DNA of 37,465 nt, taken from positions 1 to 37,465 of the forward strand of contig JABDED010000023.1 in the NCBI GenBank assembly GCA_013287275.1, given 5' to 3'. Numbering within the stretch: the first letter of the stretch is position 1; each line of letters opens with the position of its first letter. This document shows positions 32,177 through 37,465 of this stretch, one piece after another. The notes beneath the pieces were generated by a model. That model did no database searches. It had not been told where the DNA came from and worked only from the letters and a program-made list of their open reading frames with translations. A program made the translations under genes and the position numbers. Source of the stretch: Betaproteobacteria bacterium (GTDB lineage: Bacteria > Pseudomonadota > Gammaproteobacteria > Burkholderiales > Burkholderiaceae_D).

Positions 32177-32205
32177 AAACTGGGCCGAAAGGCCCAGTTT
32201 TTTTT
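32177..32205 (+). terminator. intrinsic terminator between convergent PEP-CTERM and protease genes
   Basis: A perfect 10-bp stem (AAACTGGGCC at 32177-32186 and GGCCCAGTTT at 32191-32200) with a GAAA tetraloop is followed by more T to 32205. It serves the PEP-CTERM gene. On the minus strand the stem is followed by TAATTTG, so it may also help end the protease transcript, whose stop is at 32236. Confidence 0.93.
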
Positions 32206-32235
32206 GAAGAACGGCGGTGTGGTGCTTTGTGGACC

Positions 32236-34095
32236 TTAGTTATTTACTTTTACTGTCGCGGTGCTGGTGTTGCCTGCGGCATCTTTCGCTACTGCCTGGA
32301 TAGTATGCGTGCCGGATGCCAGCTTGCGTGTGTTCCAGCTATATCCCAGCGTTGCTCCGGTGCCTGTTGCCTTCAGGGTGCCGTCGATGTACAGAGACTG
32401 GGTAATGCCGGCTGCACCGCTGTTGTCGGAAGCATTGACACTGATAGAGACATTGCCGCTCACTCTGCCTGCAACCGGATTGGTAATGGCAACCACCGGC
32501 GGGGTAGTGTCCTTGGGAACAATGACCACGCTATTGGATATATTCACAGAAACAGGAGTCGATGAAGTGAAGTTGCCGGCGGCATCATAAGCGACTGCTA
32601 CTACGCTCGCCATGCCGTTGGCCGCACCTGTGGAATCCCAGCTGAAAGCGAAGGGAGCCGAACTGTCCACTGCAACCGTGCTGCCATTTACCTTTAACTC
32701 TACCCTTGCCACGCCGACATTGTCGGCAGCGTTGACATTGACGGCGACCAGGCCGGACACGGTGGCATTAGCCAAAGGGGCGGAGATCGCCACTGTAGGC
32801 GCTTGTGTATCTGCTACCGGTTTGGCGGCTACCGCAGCTTGTACTGCTCCGGCTGCATTGACACGGCCATAGCCGAAATAGATATCGCGGCCCGGAGTGC
32901 CGAGATCCACCGCAGTGGAGTACAGCATGCTTTCTACCTGGGTACTGGTGAGGGCAGGGTTGGCGGCCATGGTCAGGGCTACCACACCGGCAGTAATGGG
33001 GCTGGAAAATGAAGTGCCTTGCCATTGCTGGTAAGCGCCGCCGCGCGATGTCGTCCAGATATACGTGCCGGGAGCCGACAAGGCAACAAAGCTGCCATAG
33101 CTGGACCAGCTGGCCATGGCGTCATTGGCGTCGGTGGCGGAGACGGGGATCATGGTGGTGGTCGGCGTGATGTTTTCGTTAATGCCGTTGTTGCCGGCAG
33201 AGACGACGACCAGGCCGCCCTTGTTTTTCATGTATTGCGCGGCGCTCTGTATGCTGGCGCTGCCTGCAACGCCGGAATAGCTGATATTGGCAACACGCGC
33301 GCCGTTATCGGCGGCCCAGGTCAAGCCTTGGGCGATAGTGCTGTAATAGGCGTATGCGTTGGCATCGGCAATCCGCACCGGCATGATCTTGGCCTGGCCG
33401 GCGACACCGGCAACGCCTATGCCATTGTTGGAAGAAGCGGCTGCTGCACCGGCTACCGCGGTGCCATGACCGTTGACGTCCGAGGTATTGGTGTTGTTGT
33501 CATAGAAATTATAGCCAGGCACCATCTGGGCTACCAGGTCTGGGTGGGTGCCGTCTACGCCGGAATCCAGGATGGCGATGGTGATGCCGGCGCCCTGGGT
33601 GGTATCCCAGGCGGCGGGAGCGCCGATTTTTGTCAGGTGATACTCGCTGCCGGTGTAAGGATCGTTCGGCACGAAAGTGCCTGCCACACGGCGATCGATC
33701 TCTGCCAATTTGAGGTGAGGGTGGTGTGACAATTTGTCAGCGACATCCTTTTCAGACGCGCCTTTCGGCAGGTCCACTATATACATGCTGCTCTGGCCGA
33801 TTTTGCGACCCTTGCCGCCGTGCACGCCGAGTATCTTCGCCAGTTCTTTTTCAGGCAAGCCGGCGCGGGGTACTACCAGGATGCGGCCAGGCGCCCAGGA
33901 TTCAACATTGGGCTGATTGGACAGCGGTTGTCCGGCGCGGGCAGGGGAGCTGAAGCCGACGCTGGCAGCGGCGGCCACGACAACAAGGAAGGAAGTTTTT
34001 AATGCAAATCCGGGAGCTGACGACTGCCCTGCAGGCAAGGCTGAAATAAGGGAAGTGGCCGAATTATTAGTTGGCTTCTTGGATTTGTAGTTCAC
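32236..34095 (-). CDS. secreted subtilisin-like serine protease (S8) with two Ig-like domains
   Basis: Exported protease. I choose GTG at 34095 because AAGGAG lies seven bases upstream; the frame is open to 34221 but lacks a good site. The 619-residue product has a long signal region (about 1-54, hydrophobic TSFLVVVAAAASVGFSS, then ARAG), an inhibitor-like propeptide (to about 145) and the S8 domain. Asp177 is in AILDSGVDGTHPD, His210 in NGHGTAVAG, Asn302 in SAGNNG and Ser362 in GTSFSSP, so it should be active. Two bacterial Ig-like domains follow (each starts APTVAIS or PPVVAIT and contains DNVGVARVELKVNG or KDAAGNTSTA). The leader bears a c-di-GMP-I riboswitch and an inverted repeat over the SD. 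The substrate may be surface proteins (inference). Confidence 0.95.
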   Translation of the reverse strand: MNYKSKKPTNNSATSLISALPAGQSSAPGFALKTSFLVVVAAAASVGFSSPARAGQPLSNQPNVESWAPGRILVVPRAGLPEKELAKILGVHGGKGRKIGQSSMYIVDLPKGASEKDVADKLSHHPHLKLAEIDRRVAGTFVPNDPYTGSEYHLTKIGAPAAWDTTQGAGITIAILDSGVDGTHPDLVAQMVPGYNFYDNNTNTSDVNGHGTAVAGAAAASSNNGIGVAGVAGQAKIMPVRIADANAYAYYSTIAQGLTWAADNGARVANISYSGVAGSASIQSAAQYMKNKGGLVVVSAGNNGINENITPTTTMIPVSATDANDAMASWSSYGSFVALSAPGTYIWTTSRGGAYQQWQGTSFSSPITAGVVALTMAANPALTSTQVESMLYSTAVDLGTPGRDIYFGYGRVNAAGAVQAAVAAKPVADTQAPTVAISAPLANATVSGLVAVNVNAADNVGVARVELKVNGSTVAVDSSAPFAFSWDSTGAANGMASVVAVAYDAAGNFTSSTPVSVNISNSVVIVPKDTTPPVVAITNPVAGRVSGNVSISVNASDNSGAAGITQSLYIDGTLKATGTGATLGYSWNTRKLASGTHTIQAVAKDAAGNTSTATVKVNN

Positions 34096-34097
34096 TG

Positions 34098-34150
34098 TGC
34101 AACTCCTTGCGTTGTTTGGGCTGGTAAAGTGCCCATGAACAGGAGTTGCA
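34098..34150 (-). promoter_or_regulatory. inverted repeat that covers the ribosome-binding site of the protease
   Basis: In the minus-strand mRNA, TGCAACTCCT (34150-34141) is an exact complement of AGGAGTTGCA (34107-34098), which contains the SD three bases before the GTG. The 33-base loop holds a smaller GGGC/GCCC pair. Pairing would hide the SD. It lies downstream of the riboswitch and could be its expression platform. Confidence 0.65.
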
Positions 34151-34177
34151 ATACAGAATAGTGAGCAAGTTTGAGTC

Positions 34178-34194
34178 GCAGGTAAATTACCTGC
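34178..34194 (-). other. short palindrome in the protease leader
   Basis: GCAGGTAA and TTACCTGC flank a single A (34178-34185, 34187-34194). In RNA it would form a six-base-pair hairpin. It lies between the riboswitch and the SD hairpin. It shares the CAGGTAA element with the inverted repeat upstream of the PEP-CTERM gene, though arranged the other way round. Confidence 0.4.
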
Positions 34195-34269
34195 AGCAGC
34201 GGATAACGCTGCGCCACTCAATCTTTATCGACAGACACATATACGACGACGATGCCTGTACAAACTCTA

Positions 34270-34359
34270 GTCTGGCAACCCGCTATCATGGAGCAATAAA
34301 TGCCCTTTAGACCGGTGATTTTGCGTCCCCACCTTTAGATGGGTTTGCCCTTTACAGAC
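34270..34359 (-). promoter_or_regulatory. cyclic-di-GMP-I (GEMM-I) riboswitch
   Basis: Read on the minus strand from 34359 the leader shows the GEMM-I landmarks in order: P1 strand GTCTG, then AGGGCAAACC, a hairpin CCCATC-TAAA-GGTGGG, GGGACGCAAA, the CCGGTCTAAA block, a second hairpin region, AGCGGGTTGCC and the closing P1 strand CAGAC (34274-34270), complementary to GTCTG. Order and spacing match the Vibrio cholerae Vc2 type as I know it. One small departure is the TAAA tetraloop where GAAA is usual. It lies 175 bases before the GTG of the S8 protease and on its strand. No terminator lies between, so control of translation through the SD hairpin at 34150-34098 is the likely mode. Confidence 0.92.
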
Positions 34360-34596
34360 GCCACTTTGCAGCTATAAAGAAACTGTTTCGCGACTGCATT
34401 GAAGGATAACGAGTTGCCCTAGCATAAGCAATGCCAAACGGCTACAAATATTAACAAATATTTCTATCGAATTTCCCCTTATTATTGATTGCTACTACTA
34501 TCTCGTAAGTAGGTCAACAATTAATTTCCATGTGGAAAAAAAGGGGATTGTCGTCGCCGGCGACAATATTTCTGACAGGAAAAATAAGGGGCTCAG

Positions 34597-34752
34597 GTAG
34601 GGAGTGTTAGCGCAGCGTAACGCACCGTATGCGTCCCGCGCAAGAAAACGACTACAAACTTCCTGCAATGGTTGCAGGAACAAATTAATCTGCGCACACT
34701 CAGGCGAAGAATGGTGCAGAGTGTTACACCGTGCTGCGCTAACACACCCTAC
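34597..34752. repeat. REP-like element
   Basis: Left arm at 34597-34626 (GTAGGGAGTGTTAGCGCAGC and on) and a diverged inverted right arm at 34723-34752 (ending GCGCTAACACACCCTAC). Between them lies the same internal hairpin (TTCCTGCA..TGCAGGAA, 34660-34680) as in the 10404 array. At 156 bp it is intermediate between the minimal pair at 9630 and the 234-244 bp units. Its short open frames are not genes. Confidence 0.85.
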
Positions 34753-34792
34753 CATTGCCCTGCCGCGACAGCATCCCGGATTTTTATGCAGG

Positions 34793-34828
34793 AAAAAAAT
34801 AAGGGGACTGCAATGCAGTCCCCTTATT
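34793..34828 (-). terminator. intrinsic terminator after lysS
   Basis: A perfect 15-bp inverted repeat (34828-34814 with 34812-34798; AATAAGGGGACTGCA and its complement) with a one-base centre, followed on the minus strand by a seven-T tract that runs to 34793. It starts 26 bases after the lysS stop. A weaker stem with a T run further down, at 34567-34536, could be a second, backup site. Confidence 0.93.
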
Positions 34829-34853
34829 GTTCTTGCCCTTGGTTCTGAAGCGT

Positions 34854-36398
34854 TTATTCTTCGCGGCGCAGGTGTGGGAACAGGATAACGTCGCGGATGT
34901 TGGGCGAATCGGTGATCAGCATCATCAACCTGTCTATGCCTATGCCGCAGCCGCCGGTCGGAGGCATGCCGTATTCCAGTGCGCGGATGAAGTCGGCGTC
35001 GTAGTACATCGCTTCTTCATCGCCGGCGTCCTTGGCGGCAACCTGCGCCTGGAAGCGGGCGGCCTGGTCTTCTGCGTCGTTCAGCTCGGAGAAGCCGTTG
35101 GCGATTTCGCGGCCGGTCATGAACAGCTCAAAACGCTCGGTGATGCCGGCAACGGTGTCGGAAGCGCGTGCCAGCGGGGAAACTTCTACTGGGTAGTCAA
35201 TGATATAGGTCGGTTCCCACAGTTGCGCTTCTGCAGTTTCTTCAAACAGCGACAGCTGCAAGGCGCCCAAACCGGAAATCACATGCGGCTTGACGCCGAA
35301 TTTTTTCAGCTCGGCCTTGAGGAACTCTGCATCGTGCAATTGCTCGTTGGTATAGTGCGGTGCGTACAGGTTGATCGCGCCGACGATGGTCAGGCGGCGG
35401 AAGGGCTTGCTCAAATCCAGTTCGCGGCCCTGGTAGGTCAGTACGGCGGTGCCGTGCGCATCGACGGCGGCCTTGCGGATTACCTGTTCGGTAAAGTCCA
35501 TCAGCCATTTGTAGTCGACATAGGCCGCGTAGAATTCCATCATCGTGAATTCCGGATTGTGGCGCGGCGATACGCCCTCATTGCGGAAGTTGCGGTTGAC
35601 TTCAAATACGCGGTCGAAGCCGCCGACTACCAGGCGCTTCAGGTACAGCTCGGGCGCGATGCGCAGGTACATCTGCATGTCCAGCGCATTATGGTGCGTG
35701 ATAAAGGGCTTGGCCGCAGCGCCGCCGGGGATCACGTGCAGCATCGGCGTTTCCACTTCCATGAACTGATTGCTGTTCATGAAGTTGCGGATCGAGGTCA
35801 TTGCCGCGGTGCGCGCCTTGAAGGTGCGGCGCGTGTCTTCGCTCATGATCAGGTCGACATAACGCTGGCGGTACTTGGTTTCCTGGTCGGACAGGCCGTG
35901 GAACTTGTCCGGCAGTGGGCGCAGCGATTTTGTCAGCAGGCGCAGGCCGGAGACCTTGACGGTCAGCTCGTCGGTTTTTGTCTTGAACAGCGTGCCTTCC
36001 AGGCCAAGGATGTCGCCCAGGTCATAGCGGCGGAAAGCTTCCATCTCCGCTTCGCCGGTCTTGTCGGTGGTGACGTAAAACTGGATGCGGCCGTCGGCCT
36101 TGCTGCCGGATGCATCTTGCAATACGGCGAAGGCGGCTTTCTTGCCGGCTTCGCGCCTCAGCATCATGCGGCCGGCAACCACGACCTGCACATTCATTTC
36201 TTCCAGCTCTTCGCGGGTCTTGGTGCCGTATTGTTCTTTCAGGTCGGCGGCCTTGTGCTGCGGGCGGAAGTCGTTGGGAAACGCTACGCCGCCTTGCGCG
36301 CGGATGGCGTCCAGCTTGGAGCGGCGCTCGGCGATGATGGAATTTTCATCTTGCGGCAGCTCTGCTGCGTCGTTTTGCGGAGTGTTTTGTTCTGACAT
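34854..36398 (-). CDS. lysS: lysyl-tRNA synthetase, class II
   Basis: Charges tRNA-Lys. The 514-residue length is normal. An anticodon-binding OB domain occupies about 75-185 ([36 protein letters not shown]). The class II core follows: motif 1 region ([18 protein letters not shown]), motif 2 ([20 protein letters not shown]) and motif 3 ([20 protein letters not shown]). [20 protein letters not shown] is also conserved. It is downstream of prfB by 66 bases on the same strand, a very common pairing, and ends at a strong terminator. A 522-codon frame on the plus strand is its GC-rich shadow. Confidence 0.97.
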   Translation of the reverse strand: MSEQNTPQNDAAELPQDENSIIAERRSKLDAIRAQGGVAFPNDFRPQHKAADLKEQYGTKTREELEEMNVQVVVAGRMMLRREAGKKAAFAVLQDASGSKADGRIQFYVTTDKTGEAEMEAFRRYDLGDILGLEGTLFKTKTDELTVKVSGLRLLTKSLRPLPDKFHGLSDQETKYRQRYVDLIMSEDTRRTFKARTAAMTSIRNFMNSNQFMEVETPMLHVIPGGAAAKPFITHHNALDMQMYLRIAPELYLKRLVVGGFDRVFEVNRNFRNEGVSPRHNPEFTMMEFYAAYVDYKWLMDFTEQVIRKAAVDAHGTAVLTYQGRELDLSKPFRRLTIVGAINLYAPHYTNEQLHDAEFLKAELKKFGVKPHVISGLGALQLSLFEETAEAQLWEPTYIIDYPVEVSPLARASDTVAGITERFELFMTGREIANGFSELNDAEDQAARFQAQVAAKDAGDEEAMYYDADFIRALEYGMPPTGGCGIGIDRLMMLITDSPNIRDVILFPHLRREE

Positions 36399-36464
36399 GG
36401 AAGTATCTTTTTCTGTAAGTTGCTCGCGGAAGGGCGTTTTGGGCGCCCCTCCGGCTGTCCTGGA

Positions 36465-37465
36465 TTAAACGCCTTGCTTCAGTGACGCAGCAATAAAATC
36501 GTCCAGGTCGCCGTCCAGCACGGCCTTGGTATTGCCCGTTTCAAAACTGGTGCGCAAATCCTTGATGCGGGACTGGTCCAGCACGTAGGAGCGGATCTGG
36601 TGGCCCCAGCCTACATCGGTCTTGGTGTCTTCCAGCGACTGCTTCTCGCTCATGCGCTTGCGCAATTCCAGTTCAAACAGCTTGGCCTTCAGCATTTCCC
36701 AGGCTTCTGCGCGGTTGCGGTGCTGGCTGCGGTCGTTCTGGCACTGGACGACGATGCCGGAGGGGCCGTGCGTCAGGCGCACTGCAGAATCGGTCTTGTT
36801 GATATGCTGGCCGCCGGCGCCGGAGGCGCGATAGGTATCCACGCGCACGTCGGCCGGGTTGATGTCGATGTCGAAGGACTCATCCACTTCAGGATACACA
36901 AACAGACTGGAGAACGATGTATGTCGGCCATTGGCGGAATCGAAGGGCGATTTGCGCACCAGGCGGTGCACGCCGGTTTCGGTGCGCAGGAAGCCATACG
37001 CATATTCGCCTTCCACCTTCAGCGTAGCGGTCTTAATGCCGGCCACCTCGCCGTCGGACTGTTCCAGGATCTCGACCTTGAAGCCCTTGCGTTCGCAATA
37101 GCGCAGATACTGGCGCAGCAGCATCGAAGCCCAGTCCTGCGCTTCGGTGCCGCCGGCGCCGGCCTGGATATCGATGAAGCAATTGTTCGGATCCATGGGA
37201 TTGTTGAACATGCGGCGGAACTCCATGCCTTCGACCAGTTCTTTCAGGCCCTGCGCATCTTGTTCTATCGCTTCCAGCGTATCGTCGTCGCCTTCTTCGC
37301 GCGCCATTGCAAACAGGTCGTTGGCATCGCGCAGATCGGTATCGATCTTGGTCAGCGTAAAGACAATCGCTTCCAGCGATTTCTTTTCCTTGCCCAGGTC
37401 CTGGGCACGTTTAGGATCGTTCCAGACCGTGGGGTCTTCCAGTTCGGCGTTGACTTGTTCCAGTT
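36465..37465 (-). CDS. prfB: peptide chain release factor 2, 3' part (N-terminus beyond window)
   Basis: Releases finished chains at UGA and UAA codons. The frame runs to the window edge; the visible part starts near [20 protein letters not shown]. The stop-codon recognition motif SPF is in [15 protein letters not shown], and the catalytic GGQ in [40 protein letters not shown] and LDGDLDDFI complete the family C-terminus. Most prfB genes have an in-frame UGA and +1 frameshift near codon 25; that would lie roughly 15-20 codons beyond the edge, so it cannot be checked here. The gap to lysS holds an imperfect GC-rich inverted repeat (36447-36470). Confidence 0.96.
   Translation of the reverse strand, partial: LEQVNAELEDPTVWNDPKRAQDLGKEKKSLEAIVFTLTKIDTDLRDANDLFAMAREEGDDDTLEAIEQDAQGLKELVEGMEFRRMFNNPMDPNNCFIDIQAGAGGTEAQDWASMLLRQYLRYCERKGFKVEILEQSDGEVAGIKTATLKVEGEYAYGFLRTETGVHRLVRKSPFDSANGRHTSFSSLFVYPEVDESFDIDINPADVRVDTYRASGAGGQHINKTDSAVRLTHGPSGIVVQCQNDRSQHRNRAEAWEMLKAKLFELELRKRMSEKQSLEDTKTDVGWGHQIRSYVLDQSRIKDLRTSFETGNTKAVLDGDLDDFIAASLKQGV

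Noticed and set aside
34431-34470. AT palindrome AAATATT..AATATTT as a possible origin or site
   Set aside because: Seven-base arms in AT-rich DNA are expected by chance; no DnaA boxes or iterons accompany it.
34827-36395. A 522-codon open frame on the plus strand, opposite lysS
   Set aside because: It mirrors lysS codons almost end to end, has no recognisable domain, and lysS is certain. Long antisense frames are expected in GC-rich genes.

Overview
The window looks like chromosomal DNA of a betaproteobacterium in the Burkholderiales, probably Oxalobacteraceae-like (inferred from protein style only; no rRNA or marker search was possible). The clues are a chemoreceptor ending in DWEEF, a prfB-lysS pair, a PEP-CTERM protein, MetY, and a Tad pilus locus with CpaA/B/C-style genes. 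Coding density and GC are high. I see no phage, integrase, transposase, tRNA, rRNA or CRISPR.

Layout. (1) 3-1549: 3' part of a methyl-accepting chemotaxis receptor with a frameshift in an A9 run. (2) 1725-4633: a plus-strand cassette of APS kinase, DHH phosphoesterase and sulfotransferase that reads as a self-contained PAPS sulfation module. (3) 7758-4663: a minus-strand group metY, alpha/beta hydrolase, LysE-type exporter, Mpo1/DUF962 membrane protein. (4) 7944-10382: CBS-pair protein with promoter and terminator, a renalase-like FAD oxidoreductase and a transglutaminase-like protein, interrupted by REP-like inverted repeats. (5) 10404-10983: two and a half tandem copies of a REP-like element running up to the stop of an LD-carboxypeptidase-like gene (12042-10984). 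Next is an unknown small protein (12604-12140).

(6) 29545-12779: one long minus-strand Tad/Flp pilus locus. In transcription order it has a tandem flp pilin array (one intact copy, one frameshifted copy, one relic, then a second, divergent intact pilin), prepilin peptidase CpaA, an AAA+ ATPase, CpaB, secretin CpaC/RcpA, a small lipoprotein, TadG-like, two TadE-like pseudopilins, TadZ/CpaE, TadA, TadB, TadC, an Ig-like-domain lipoprotein and a TadD-type TPR lipoprotein, ending at an intrinsic terminator (12740-12714). The AAA+ protein and the Ig-like lipoprotein are not among the usual Tad core components.

(7) 29982-34359: a PAP2-like membrane phosphatase, a PEP-CTERM surface protein, and, convergent with it, a secreted subtilisin-like (S8) protease with two Ig-like domains. 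The protease leader carries a class I cyclic-di-GMP (GEMM-I) riboswitch at 34359-34270, followed by an inverted repeat that covers the Shine-Dalgarno sequence. This is the strongest regulatory finding: surface proteolysis appears to be set by c-di-GMP, next to a Tad pilus and a PEP-CTERM protein. (8) 34597-37465: another REP-like element, the lysS terminator, lysS and the 3' part of prfB.

The common theme is the cell surface: pilus, surface protein, secreted protease, sulfation and chemotaxis. Joint regulation of these blocks is inference.
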